DNA from: Fibrobacter sp.
Lineage (GTDB): Bacteria; Fibrobacterota; Fibrobacteria; Fibrobacterales; Fibrobacteraceae
DNA: 38,494 bases
Direction of reading: 5' to 3'
Assembly: GCA_024398845.1 (NCBI GenBank)
Contig: JAKSIM010000028.1
Span: forward strand, 1-38,494
Part shown: in pieces, positions 15,349-23,027 of the stretch
Layout of the letters: every line of letters begins with the position of its first letter
Position numbering within the stretch: position 1 is the stretch's first letter
Program-made: the position numbers and the translations under genes
The notes under the pieces: model-generated
What the model was told of the DNA's origin: nothing
Databases searched by the model: none
The model's input: only the letters and a program-made list of their open reading frames with translations

Positions 15349-16302
15349 ATGAATAGCTTTTTTAAGATTTTTTCGGCGTTTGCCTTGACTCTTGGTTCTG
15401 CCACTTTGATGAGTTGTGGCGATTCTTCTAGTTCCGATGTGCTCAGTCTGGATTCCTCGTTCGAAATCATATTGAGCAAAACCAATTTTTCGTATAATTC
15501 GAAAGATTCACTGATCGTTTTCAAGAAACCGGTTTGCAAGGAAGGTACCCTGGGCAATTTGGTGTGGAAGAGGGAAAGCGAAGAGCGTGATTCCATCAAG
15601 GCGTATTTGAACAAGAGTACGATTACCGTGAATGGAACAAAAAAATACACGTTCAAGGATTCCAAGTTTCCGTATGGTTTGTGGATGGTTCCGGAATATG
15701 CCGATAATAGTTTTCAGAACGCCACTCGTTTTACAGGCGATAATGTGGCCGAAGATGTGTTCCGTTACGATGGCAATTGCTTCTTGAAAAGCTTCTACTC
15801 CGTATTTCTCAAATCGAATCCGGCCTTGGTTGAAGCCAATTCCGCATTGTCTAATTTCTACAAGCGCTTTCTCTCGCCAAAAGATCTTTCTGCGTTTGAC
15901 GAAAAGGCAATGTCAAATGACATTCGCGCTACGGACTGTAATGAACTCACCATGTTCGATGGTCTTGTGAAAATTACGATTGACGAATTCAGACCGTATT
16001 CTGGAAAGCTTAAGGTGGCTTATGCCGACAAGGAATGCCCTATTGATTTTAGCATTCGTTATTCGTATAATGAATCGGATTGTCAAGCCGCTTATGCTGA
16101 CTTCAAGGATAGCGATGCCAAGGAATTCAGGTTTGACGATTTCTGGAAAGACGAAGTATACGATGAATATTGCGTTGAGGAATTAATTCTTAAGATGAAA
16201 AAGGAACAGAATATTCCGCTTAAAAAGAGTGCCGTTGATAAGAATGAAGCCAAGCAATTTGCCAGTGGCGTTGTGGAAGCTGTGTTTTTTGGAATTAAGT
16301 AA
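15349..16302 (+). CDS. Hypothetical lipoprotein
   Basis: Encodes 317 residues. A signal peptide ends in TLMSCGDSSSS, a lipobox followed by a serine-rich linker, as in other lipoproteins of this window. The mature part has about six cysteines (KPVCKEG, DGNCFL, TDCNEL, KECPID, SDCQAA, DEYCVE), which could form three disulphides. I recognise no domain. ATG at 15349 is chosen because GAGG lies 7 bases upstream and the signal peptide starts there; a TTG five codons earlier is in frame. It lies 43 bases after znuC and may share its transcript. A strong terminator follows. Confidence 0.7.
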   Translation: MNSFFKIFSAFALTLGSATLMSCGDSSSSDVLSLDSSFEIILSKTNFSYNSKDSLIVFKKPVCKEGTLGNLVWKRESEERDSIKAYLNKSTITVNGTKKYTFKDSKFPYGLWMVPEYADNSFQNATRFTGDNVAEDVFRYDGNCFLKSFYSVFLKSNPALVEANSALSNFYKRFLSPKDLSAFDEKAMSNDIRATDCNELTMFDGLVKITIDEFRPYSGKLKVAYADKECPIDFSIRYSYNESDCQAAYADFKDSDAKEFRFDDFWKDEVYDEYCVEELILKMKKEQNIPLKKSAVDKNEAKQFASGVVEAVFFGIK

Positions 16303-16320
16303 CGGTGTTCGTTGCTAACG

Positions 16321-16349
16321 AAAAAGCGCCTGTTCAAGGCGCTTTTTTT
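16321..16349. terminator. Bidirectional intrinsic terminator
   Basis: AGCGCCT (16325-16331) pairs with AGGCGCT (16337-16343) around a 5-base loop, followed by seven T on the plus strand and flanked by AAAAA on the other side. It ends the zinc/lipoprotein operon and can also stop the convergent YfhO-type gene. Confidence 0.88.
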
Positions 16350-16375
16350 GTATGAGTTTGAAATGAAAATCGTGC

Positions 16376-18976
16376 TTAGGCTTTCTTGGCTTTTACTACC
16401 TTGAATACGCCAAGGGCTATCAAGAGGAATGCCGCAATGAGGCTCACCTTGAGGCAGGCGTGGAACGGCGTACTGCGGTATTCCATGCGAACTTCACTCT
16501 TGCCCTTAGGAATTTCTACAGCGCGAAGCGTGCCGAACGCCTTGTAGACCTTGGCCGGAGCACCGTTGACAGTGGCGTGCCAGTAAGGGTGATAGTTTCC
16601 TGCAACAACCATGAAGCCTGCGCGGTCGCTTTCGACTTGGAATACTTGCGTATCCATCTTGGGACTTTCGACGAGTTTTGCGGAACCTTGGGCTACGCCG
16701 CCTTGGCCCTTGTTTGCCGGAGCTTCGGAGAGAATCACCTTTTCGCGGTATTCAAATCCATTCTTGAGGGCATTGATGGCTTCGGCGTCGGTTTTTACGA
16801 CGGCTTCTCCATAAATGTAGGCTTCGCCCATGGCCGTGGGTATTGGCATGTAGGTAGTGCCGCGTTGGCTGTCAAAGATGATGGCGCCAATGTTCATGAG
16901 GTCCAAGAACGGATGGGCGGCGGCAGGGTCGTTTATGTTCAAAAGGTAGTTTGCATTTTGCTGACCGCCGCGGAATTCGCGGTAAGAGGCGAGTTCGTTA
17001 TCGTGGAAACCATCGGCATTGCGCATGTGGTATTGCGGGAAGGCGTTACCGCTCAAAGCCTTGTTGCGAGAAAGGCTGAGTATGCGTGGCGTGCTTAGCG
17101 GATCCGCTTTGTATGGAGCCTTGATTGCGGCGATGACTCCGTTGTTCGGTTGTATGTACTCGTTTTCGGCAACGTTCTGGACAAAGGCTCCGTTAATAAA
17201 GAATAGCTCGATTCCTGCGGCGAGAGCGAGGATTCCTGCCTTTGCCGCGATGCTTCCTTTCCACTTGAAGGTTGCGAGGGTTACGGCGATGACTACGAGA
17301 ATGAGGATAAATCCAGGAACGACTTTGCCTGCTGTAGCGTTCATGACGATTTCATTGAGCGGCTTAAAATACGGTGCGGCAATAGGGTCGTTTAACAGTT
17401 TTTGACCGCTCATGAGGAAAAGGCCGACAAAGGCAAATCCAACAATGATGCAAGCCTGCAAAGCGCGGTGCGTTCCCGGAAGTTTGTTCTTGAAGGCTTC
17501 TATAAAATTATTGATGTTGAATTCCTTGCCTTGATCGTCAATGCTCATGATGCCAAGACATGCCACAGCGTAAACGATGGAAACCACAAGACCAAACGGG
17601 CCGATGAACAAAGTCCAGTTGAATCGGGCGATGACGGCGAGTAATAACAGGATGGCGAACATTGCAGCTCCGTGGAGGAGTGCACGACTGCTTTTAACGG
17701 AGTCTTCTGTTTTGTCGGTTATAGTCTTGAGGACCGGAGCAGCCATCATTACGAGTAACAGCGGAAGCCAGAATAAGGCCATACCCGGGGCACGGAAATT
17801 CTTGACGCCGGGGAGAATGTTGTACCAAAGCTTAAAGAGCGGGGAATGGATTCCCATTCCATAACTGAGGGCGACGACCGCGCCAAGGCCCCAGAAACAG
17901 GCCCAGCGGCGTTTGCCTGGCAAGAACAGGCAGAGGAATCCGAGGAACGTGAGGAGGGCTCCTGCGTTGTTGTGGTCTAGTTTAAAGCTGTTGTGGCCCC
18001 AGTAGAACGGGCTTCCTTGACTTCCCGCTTCCATCATGCTGCGGTAGTCTTGCATGGAAACGTTCACAAACGAAGAACCGTTGAGGTCGTTCGTGTTTTT
18101 GTCTTGTTCATAGACGTCAACGCCTACAAACCCCGGCAAAAGCATTTGCATCATTTCTTCTTGATGCAAACACCAGCTGGTGGCGTGGCCATAGTTGGTA
18201 TGTTCTCCTTCACCGCGTACGGATTGCGTTGTGGTGTAGAGGTACGGTGGAACCAACTGGAAGCAACTGAGGGCTAGGCCAAAGGCGAGCCCCGCGGCGG
18301 CGAGCCCTATGCGCTTGCCTCGCGTTTTTAAACCGTCGCAATGGAAGGCCACTTCGTAAAGCGTGTAGAATCCGGCACCCCACAAAAAGAGGTAGGTGAG
18401 CTGCAGGTGGCTCCCAAGAATCATCCAGGTAATGGATAGAGCGAGAACCACCAGGTATGCAAAGCTCGCTTCGCGTACGACTTTTCTAATAGCGAGGAGT
18501 GCGAGCGGGGCGATGGCGAAAACCATCATCTTTCCGTCGTGGCCACCGTAAATGTAGGTGAAGAATTCGGGAGAGAATGCGTAAAGAAACCCGAGTAGGG
18601 CTCCCCACCACTTGTTACCGGTGAGGTTCCAGGCGAGAAGCATGGCGCTCATGAAGGCGACCCACACGGTGAGCATGAACTTGAATCCAACGGCGCGGGC
18701 CGGGTCCATAATGTGCTGAGCCCATACGAGCGGGTGGTAGGCGTCTGCGAAGAGCGCGTCGATTGTCGGGATGCCGCCCAGTCGGCTGTCGTCCCATTCC
18801 GTGAGAACGACATTTTCGGCGCGAAGAATTCGGCTGCCGATGCCGTTTAGCTGGTCGGAGTTCAGCATAAGCTGGTTGGAGTCGAATGCGAATTCCCTGA
18901 ATACAATCAGGAGAATGGCGAAAAACAATACGGCCATGGCCGCGAAGAAAGCGGGTTTCTTATTCAAAAAATTCAT
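16376..18976 (-). CDS. YfhO family membrane protein
   Basis: Encodes 866 residues. About twelve hydrophobic segments fill residues 10-600, with an extracytoplasmic part after the first (NSDQLNG, WDDSRLGGIPTID) and a C-terminal beta-rich domain (about 640-830) before a last helix. This layout, with GGHDGKMMVFAIAP and the C-terminal VAGNYHPYWHATVNG motif, matches the YfhO family, GT-C-like membrane proteins linked to transfer of sugars to lipids or wall polymers. The exact substrate is unknown. TATATTTC ends 5 bases before the ATG and no Shine-Dalgarno site is seen. A terminator for the upstream small gene lies immediately before this promoter. Confidence 0.85.
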   Translation of the reverse strand: MNFLNKKPAFFAAMAVLFFAILLIVFREFAFDSNQLMLNSDQLNGIGSRILRAENVVLTEWDDSRLGGIPTIDALFADAYHPLVWAQHIMDPARAVGFKFMLTVWVAFMSAMLLAWNLTGNKWWGALLGFLYAFSPEFFTYIYGGHDGKMMVFAIAPLALLAIRKVVREASFAYLVVLALSITWMILGSHLQLTYLFLWGAGFYTLYEVAFHCDGLKTRGKRIGLAAAGLAFGLALSCFQLVPPYLYTTTQSVRGEGEHTNYGHATSWCLHQEEMMQMLLPGFVGVDVYEQDKNTNDLNGSSFVNVSMQDYRSMMEAGSQGSPFYWGHNSFKLDHNNAGALLTFLGFLCLFLPGKRRWACFWGLGAVVALSYGMGIHSPLFKLWYNILPGVKNFRAPGMALFWLPLLLVMMAAPVLKTITDKTEDSVKSSRALLHGAAMFAILLLLAVIARFNWTLFIGPFGLVVSIVYAVACLGIMSIDDQGKEFNINNFIEAFKNKLPGTHRALQACIIVGFAFVGLFLMSGQKLLNDPIAAPYFKPLNEIVMNATAGKVVPGFILILVVIAVTLATFKWKGSIAAKAGILALAAGIELFFINGAFVQNVAENEYIQPNNGVIAAIKAPYKADPLSTPRILSLSRNKALSGNAFPQYHMRNADGFHDNELASYREFRGGQQNANYLLNINDPAAAHPFLDLMNIGAIIFDSQRGTTYMPIPTAMGEAYIYGEAVVKTDAEAINALKNGFEYREKVILSEAPANKGQGGVAQGSAKLVESPKMDTQVFQVESDRAGFMVVAGNYHPYWHATVNGAPAKVYKAFGTLRAVEIPKGKSEVRMEYRSTPFHACLKVSLIAAFLLIALGVFKVVKAKKA

Positions 18977-18981
18977 GCGTT

Positions 18982-18989
18982 GAAATATA
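18982..18989 (-). promoter_or_regulatory. TAnnTTTC box 5 bases from the YfhO-type start codon
   Basis: TATATTTC on the minus strand, preceded by GATTTT, is identical over 14 bases to the box before the ATPase gene at 1149. The gap to ATG is also 5 bases in both. It follows the terminator at 18995-19017 almost directly. Confidence 0.45.
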
Positions 18990-18994
18990 AAAAT

Positions 18995-19017
18995 CCCGCA
19001 GAAAATTATTCTGCGGG
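18995..19017 (-). terminator. Intrinsic terminator of the 36-residue peptide gene
   Basis: CCCGCAGAA and TTCTGCGGG form a perfect 9-base stem with a 5-base loop. On the minus strand it is followed by ATTTTTATATTT. It closes the small gene at 19073-19183 before the YfhO-type gene starts. Confidence 0.75.
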
Positions 19018-19030
19018 TAACTCAAAATGG

Positions 19031-19047
19031 CCGAACCATAGGTTCGG
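19031..19047. other. Second 3' hairpin after the small peptide gene
   Basis: CCGAACC (19031-19037) and GGTTCGG (19041-19047) form a 7-base perfect stem with an ATA loop, between the small gene's stop and its terminator. No T-run follows. It may stabilise the short message. Confidence 0.45.
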
Positions 19048-19072
19048 ACGCTTGGCTTCACATGGAGAACAA

Positions 19073-19183
19073 CTAGTCGAGAGTGTTTTCGTCGACCTTG
19101 CTGTACTTCAAGAAGCTGTAAATGCCGAATGCCGATAAAACGCAGATGGCTGCGATGACGAGATACTTAATGACTTTGCCCAT
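19073..19183 (-). CDS. Small single-span membrane peptide (36 residues)
   Basis: The open frame from ATG 19183 to TAG 19073 encodes 36 residues. It starts MGKVIKY, has one hydrophobic segment (about residues 5-24, VIKYLVIAAICVLSAFGIYS) and ends in a short charged tail (KYSKVDENTLD). A good ribosome site, CAGGAGT, lies 5 bases before the ATG. An FCB-type promoter (19209-19239) lies upstream and a terminator downstream, so it looks like a complete independent gene. Orientation should leave the tail outside or inside depending on the lysines; this is not resolved. No family is recognised. It lies between the ArsR-methyltransferase and YfhO-type genes on the same strand. Confidence 0.7.
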   Translation of the reverse strand: MGKVIKYLVIAAICVLSAFGIYSFLKYSKVDENTLD

Positions 19184-19208
19184 AGATACTCCTGTTCGGT
19201 TTCTAATC

Positions 19209-19239
19209 TAAATCTATTTGTTTTTTTGCCAAAAAACAA
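19209..19239 (-). promoter_or_regulatory. FCB-type promoter for the small peptide gene
   Basis: On the minus strand TTG (19239-19237) is followed after exactly 20 bases by TAGATTTA (19216-19209). This fits TTTG-N19-21-TAnnTTTG well. The leader to the ATG at 19183 is about 20 bases and carries CAGGAGT. Confidence 0.55.
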
Positions 19240-19263
19240 GCCTAGGTCTAAAAAAAGTGAATT

Positions 19264-20199
19264 CTATTCGTTTTTGGTGAGAATCATGCAAATCACGGGG
19301 AGCTTTTTGTCGACTTCGTTCTCACTTGGAATAATCTCGCTTTCGATGATCTTGCAGTTGAATTCCTTCACAAAGAATTCTAGCTGGTTGCGGTCAAAGC
19401 CAAGCCAAATGTGCCCGTGCGTGGTGCGGAAGGATTCTTCTTTGTGCTGGGCCAAATCAAGCAGTGCGAGTGTTCCACCTGGTTTTAAAATGCGGATGGC
19501 TTCCTTGAGGGCGAGTCTCGGATCGGTTGCGTGGTGCAATACCTGGCTCATGAGCACGAGGTCGGCATAGTTTTCGGGGAGTCCGGTCTTTGCCATGTCG
19601 GCGACTTTCGGCGTTACGTTCTCGATGCCTCTTTGCTTTAAAATCTTTTGGAGCCCGCTAATGACCTTCGGATCGCAGTCGAGCGAAGTGACGTTCTTGC
19701 AGCGGTTCGCGAGCATGAGCGAGAGGTCGCCGCCTTCGCCGCAGCCGATATCCACGGCATTCTCGAACTGCACCATGAGTTTGCTAAAGAGGCTAATCTG
19801 AGCCTTGAGGCTTCCTCCGGCCTGGTCCAGCTTATGAATTTGCCCTTTGGTCTTGTCGGTACGTTCTTGCAAAACTTGTTCTGCGCGGCAACGGAGAATG
19901 TCCTTGTCGGCGAGTTCCCCGCAGGCGTCACGAATGACCGATAGCACTCGACTGCTCATCAGGAGTTCTTCGCTTAGGCGGTAGTAGGCCTTGATGCCGT
20001 CGCGGCGGTCTTTTAAAAGGCCGCATGCCGAGAGCTTTGCCAAGTGGCGGCTGGCGTTACTTTGATGGATATCCAGAATGTCCTTGATTTCGTTGACGGT
20101 GAATTCCGCCTGGTCCAGGAGCATCAAAATTTTTAGGCGCATCTCGTCGGAAATGGCGCCGAACAAATCCATCGTAGGAGTAATCGGTTCTCGTTGCAT
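19264..20199 (-). CDS. ArsR-family regulator fused to a SAM-dependent methyltransferase
   Basis: Encodes 311 residues in two parts. Residues 8-85 are an ArsR-type winged helix (DEMRLKILMLLDQAEFTVNEI, then SNASRHLAKLSACGLL as the recognition helix). Residues 125-300 are a class I methyltransferase with motif I VDIGCGEGGD (D150, G152, G154), an acidic residue after strand 2 (SLDCDP) and LKPGGTLALLDLA. I see no metal-binding cysteine pair in the winged helix. Fusions of this kind are known in several phyla and may sense S-adenosylmethionine or its product. It diverges from the PAP2 gene over only 30 bases. GAGG precedes the ATG. Target genes and methyl acceptor are unknown. Confidence 0.87.
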   Translation of the reverse strand: MQREPITPTMDLFGAISDEMRLKILMLLDQAEFTVNEIKDILDIHQSNASRHLAKLSACGLLKDRRDGIKAYYRLSEELLMSSRVLSVIRDACGELADKDILRCRAEQVLQERTDKTKGQIHKLDQAGGSLKAQISLFSKLMVQFENAVDIGCGEGGDLSLMLANRCKNVTSLDCDPKVISGLQKILKQRGIENVTPKVADMAKTGLPENYADLVLMSQVLHHATDPRLALKEAIRILKPGGTLALLDLAQHKEESFRTTHGHIWLGFDRNQLEFFVKEFNCKIIESEIIPSENEVDKKLPVICMILTKNE

Positions 20200-20225
20200 A
20201 ACCTCAATATAAATATTTAATTTTT
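20194..20225 (+). promoter_or_regulatory. FCB-type promoter for the PAP2 gene
   Basis: TTG (20194-20196) is followed after 21 bases by TAATTTTT (20218-20225), which ends 4 bases before the GTG start at 20230. The -33 element lies inside the start of the divergent ArsR-methyltransferase gene. Confidence 0.45.
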
Positions 20226-20229
20226 ACTT

Positions 20230-21042
20230 GTGATTTTTGATGGCTTAAAAAGAATCCTTTGCGTGTGCGCTGTGGCTATCCCTGTTTGGTCGCAGACTTC
20301 GGTGCCGTTGCATTATGAACTCTCAATCAAAACAGATTTGCCGGTTGCTGCTTTGGGCGTGTTCACAAGTATTTTTGGAAATTATCGGGTGGGCGAAATG
20401 TCTGTTCCCGCACGCGAAGACATTCCAAAGATTTCTAGGCTTTTGCCGTGGGATAGGCCTATTGCGGGGCGGTACAGCGAATCGGCGGACAAGGCGAGTG
20501 ATTACGCGGCTGTGTTTGGGCTTATGCCTCTTGCGCTTGGCGGCTATTCTTGGCTTGCGGGCGATGCTCGCGGTTCGGATTTTGCCTCGTACTCGCTTAT
20601 GTTCGTTGAAGCGCTTGCTTTGCAGAACGGTGTAAACCTGATGGTGCGTTCTCTTGCGCTGTGGCCACGCCCGTATATTTACGCTGAGTCCGGTGACGGA
20701 GCCAAAGTGGCCGTCAAAGCGGATGGCGAAGCGTATGGAAGTTTTTTTAGCGGACACGCTTCGGCGGCGTTTACCGTAGCCGTGTTTACGGGCGAATGGT
20801 TCAGCGAGGTGTACCCGAATTCTCCGCACAAATCATTGGTGTGGGCGGGATCGCTTTCTGCTGCAGGTCTTGTTGGTGTACTTCGCATTGCCGCTGGCAA
20901 GCATTACCCGACCGACGTGATTGTTGGAGCTCTGGTAGGGACGGGAATTAGCTTCTCTATTGTTGAACTGCATAAAAAAACAGCCCAGCGCATATCGCTC
21001 TGGGCCGGATTTAATTCAGCAGGATTGACTGCTAGATTCTAA
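20230..21042 (+). CDS. PAP2-family phosphatase
   Basis: Encodes 270 residues. The three acid-phosphatase motifs are present: R140-x6-R147-P148 (RSLALWPRP), S174-G175-H176 and R219-x5-H225-x3-D229 (RIAAGKHYPTD). An N-terminal signal or anchor (residues 7-20) and several hydrophobic helices place it in the envelope, where such enzymes dephosphorylate lipid phosphates such as undecaprenyl pyrophosphate or phosphatidic acid. A first-residue GTG at 20230 is used; no in-frame ATG precedes the signal segment. There is no Shine-Dalgarno site. Its 3' end carries the terminator of the convergent porin gene on the other strand; the two stop codons touch. Substrate is uncertain. Confidence 0.83.
   Translation: MIFDGLKRILCVCAVAIPVWSQTSVPLHYELSIKTDLPVAALGVFTSIFGNYRVGEMSVPAREDIPKISRLLPWDRPIAGRYSESADKASDYAAVFGLMPLALGGYSWLAGDARGSDFASYSLMFVEALALQNGVNLMVRSLALWPRPYIYAESGDGAKVAVKADGEAYGSFFSGHASAAFTVAVFTGEWFSEVYPNSPHKSLVWAGSLSAAGLVGVLRIAAGKHYPTDVIVGALVGTGISFSIVELHKKTAQRISLWAGFNSAGLTARF
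20974..21005 (-). terminator. Porin terminator embedded in the PAP2 coding sequence
   Basis: On the minus strand GCCCAG (21005-21000 side) pairs with CTGGGC (20988-20983 side); two more pairs follow one mismatch, with a GATAT loop. TG and then seven T (20980-20974) follow. It lies 38 bases beyond the porin stop codon, inside the last 25 codons of the convergent gene. Confidence 0.65.
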
Positions 21043-22122
21043 TTACTTGATGGTGCTCGTGAGGCGGAAGGCGAGGCCGAGGTCGGTCATTTCGTTTTCG
21101 CTGTACAAGCTGAACTGCAACTTGGACTTGCCGATGTTCTTTACGAGGGCAACGGTCCAGGCCCAATCGTCATAGGTCTGCTTGGTCACCTGGTAGAGAT
21201 TGTCGCGCTTGTTGATGTATTCCCATTCGACCATAAGGTTGCTGAGGGCATAGTTCAGACCTGGAACCATAGCCACCGGAAGTTCGGCGCCCAAGTAGAA
21301 CGGCTGGAAGTAGATGCCCGGCTGGTAGTACTTGAATTCCGGAGCGAGGTAGTTAGGTGCATCCTTGTTGATGTTGTCATCCTGGGTGTAAACGCAGGCG
21401 TATTCGCCATAGGCGCGGAAGCCCGGGAAAATGGTATAACTGGCGTAAGCGGCAATACGATGGGTGAGGAGCGCCGTGTTTTGCATAACGTCAATGGCGT
21501 TGCTGCGGTATGCGACCTTCATTTCGAGAGGGAAGGTGAACTTCATGTCGTCTTCAACACGAATGTAACCCTGGTTGGCGGTGCCGTTCTTTACGGCAAC
21601 CATGGCGTTGAGCTGGTTCAGACCGTGCTTCCAGCCCATTTCAAGTGCGTTGTGACTGTAATCGCGCATCCAGAGACCGCGAACGGAGAGGTCCTTATCT
21701 ACATAGGTACCAAAGTGGGTGGATTGAGACCAGTCGGTTTTCCAGCGACCGATTTTCAAGTTCAAGAGGTCGCTCGCACCGATGTTCCACTTGTAGTTCA
21801 CCCAGTAGAGGTCGGCGAGGATTTTGTCAAAATTGCCCTTGGAGGCCTTCTCGTTATCGAAGTCCACGTCCTTCACGAGGCTGTTGCCGAATTCGGGTCC
21901 AAAAATTCGGAGCATAATGGTAGCGTCCATGTGTTCCGTTTTGTATTGCCCGCCGATGTTGGCACGAATCCAACCACTGCTAAAGTTGTGGTCGTCATCT
22001 GCGATGGACTTGGTGACCTGAGTCTGGACGTTGCCCTTCAGGTTGAAGTCTCCATCAACAGCGAACGCTGTTGTTGCCATGCCTGCAATGAGCAAGGTGC
22101 ATGCGATTTTTGAGAAGTTCAT
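21043..22122 (-). CDS. Predicted outer-membrane porin-like protein
   Basis: Encodes 359 residues. A signal peptide (about 1-21, cut after AFA) leads to a chain of amphipathic strands rich in aromatics, with YVDKDLSVRGLWMRDYSH, LKIGRWKTDWSQSTHFG and an end strand LGLAFRLTSTIK, as in 16-strand porins. No specific family is recognised; it may be one of the major Fibrobacter outer-membrane proteins. AAGGAG lies 7 bases before the ATG, an above-average ribosome site here that fits an abundant protein. Transcription ends at a terminator inside the neighbouring PAP2 gene. The gene diverges from an OmpA-type gene. Confidence 0.75.
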   Translation of the reverse strand: MNFSKIACTLLIAGMATTAFAVDGDFNLKGNVQTQVTKSIADDDHNFSSGWIRANIGGQYKTEHMDATIMLRIFGPEFGNSLVKDVDFDNEKASKGNFDKILADLYWVNYKWNIGASDLLNLKIGRWKTDWSQSTHFGTYVDKDLSVRGLWMRDYSHNALEMGWKHGLNQLNAMVAVKNGTANQGYIRVEDDMKFTFPLEMKVAYRSNAIDVMQNTALLTHRIAAYASYTIFPGFRAYGEYACVYTQDDNINKDAPNYLAPEFKYYQPGIYFQPFYLGAELPVAMVPGLNYALSNLMVEWEYINKRDNLYQVTKQTYDDWAWTVALVKNIGKSKLQFSLYSENEMTDLGLAFRLTSTIK

Positions 22123-22221
22123 TCGGTCTCCTTTGCTGGCTCGCCTGGTTTGGGTGGTTCAGCATATGTTAAATTCCGCAATGAAATTTAGAAAAATAAG
22201 AAATATTTTTTTTAGGGGGTT

Positions 22222-22242
22222 CTATTTTGCATTGCAAAATAG
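22222..22242. promoter_or_regulatory. Perfect 21-base palindrome at the ompA-type promoter
   Basis: Arms CTATTTTGCA (22222-22231) and TGCAAAATAG (22233-22242) are exact inverse complements around a single T. The TATCTTTG box follows immediately at 22243. A dimeric regulator bound here would cover the promoter. I do not recognise the site as Fur, Zur, LexA, Fnr or CIRCE. Confidence 0.75.
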
Positions 22243-22250
22243 TATCTTTG
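22243..22250 (+). promoter_or_regulatory. TAnnTTTG promoter box for the OmpA-type gene
   Basis: TATCTTTG matches the FCB-group -7 box exactly. The expected transcript start is near 22255, leaving a leader of about 45 bases before the ATG at 22299. The -33 region is occupied by the palindrome at 22222-22242 and has no TTTG at the usual spacing. Confidence 0.5.
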
Positions 22251-22298
22251 GGCCCGACAAGTTCAACGCAGAATTGCGGGGCTTGTTTGGAGTGTTAG

Positions 22299-23009
22299 AT
22301 GAAAAACGCTATTTCTGTAATTATGGCCTTTTTTTTGGCCGTGGGGAGTTGTTTGGCACGAGATTTCGAGCCAACCGATACGCATGCTGTTTTGAACGTC
22401 TCGTATATAAATGATGACGATAAACCGCATGCTCATAAAAAGTTGACTTTTGTGGGGCAGAATGACCCGCGAAAAAAAGTCTCGGTAACGACGAATGCCT
22501 ACGGGGAGGCTAGCTTGATGATTCCCCGTGACGATACGTACGCCGTTATCTGCGAAACGGTAACGGGGCCTTTTGAATGTGGCGAAACGCCTTACGTATC
22601 TATGACGGCGAGCGTGGGTAGCCTTACGGTTGTATTCGATGATACGCGCGTGGAGCTTAAGGGGGTAACTTTCAAGGCCGGAAGTGCGGAACTTGAAATG
22701 GGTTCCCTCAAAACTTTGGATGCGGCGATTGAAGGCTTAAAAAAGAACCCGCAGGCTCGCGTAGAAATTGAAGGACACACAAGCAGTGAAGGCGATGACG
22801 ACTTTAACCAGACTCTTTCGGCGGAACGCGCTTATAGCGTTCGCGTGTACATGATTGAGAATGGTATCGATGAAAATCGTGTGACGGCGACGGGGTACGG
22901 GTCAAGCCAACCCAAAGCCGACAATAGCACCGAATATGGCCGTCAAAAAAATCGCCGTATCGAGATTCGCGTTCTCAATACGGACGAAGTTGAAGTTCAC
23001 GAAATTTAA
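22299..23009 (+). CDS. OmpA-family peptidoglycan-binding outer-membrane protein
   Basis: Encodes 236 residues. A signal peptide (about 1-21) is followed by an N-terminal beta-rich domain of about 90 residues that resembles a transthyretin- or carboxypeptidase-like fold (KVSVTTNAYGEASLMIPRDD), then an OmpA C-terminal domain (about 118-230). The latter has VEIEGHTSSEGDDD, LSAERAYSVRVYM, VTATGYGSSQPKADN and GRQKNRRIEIRV, the peptidoglycan-contact pattern. It probably ties the outer membrane to the wall. There is no membrane barrel, unlike OmpA itself, and no lipobox cysteine at the usual place. It faces the CAP gene tail to tail over 18 bases with no terminator seen. Confidence 0.85.
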   Translation: MKNAISVIMAFFLAVGSCLARDFEPTDTHAVLNVSYINDDDKPHAHKKLTFVGQNDPRKKVSVTTNAYGEASLMIPRDDTYAVICETVTGPFECGETPYVSMTASVGSLTVVFDDTRVELKGVTFKAGSAELEMGSLKTLDAAIEGLKKNPQARVEIEGHTSSEGDDDFNQTLSAERAYSVRVYMIENGIDENRVTATGYGSSQPKADNSTEYGRQKNRRIEIRVLNTDEVEVHEI

Positions 23010-23027
23010 TTTGCTTGATTTTCGGGT

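Noticed and set aside
16460..17098. A 212-codon plus-strand frame inside the YfhO-type gene
   Set aside because: It lies fully inside a confirmed membrane protein gene and matches nothing known.
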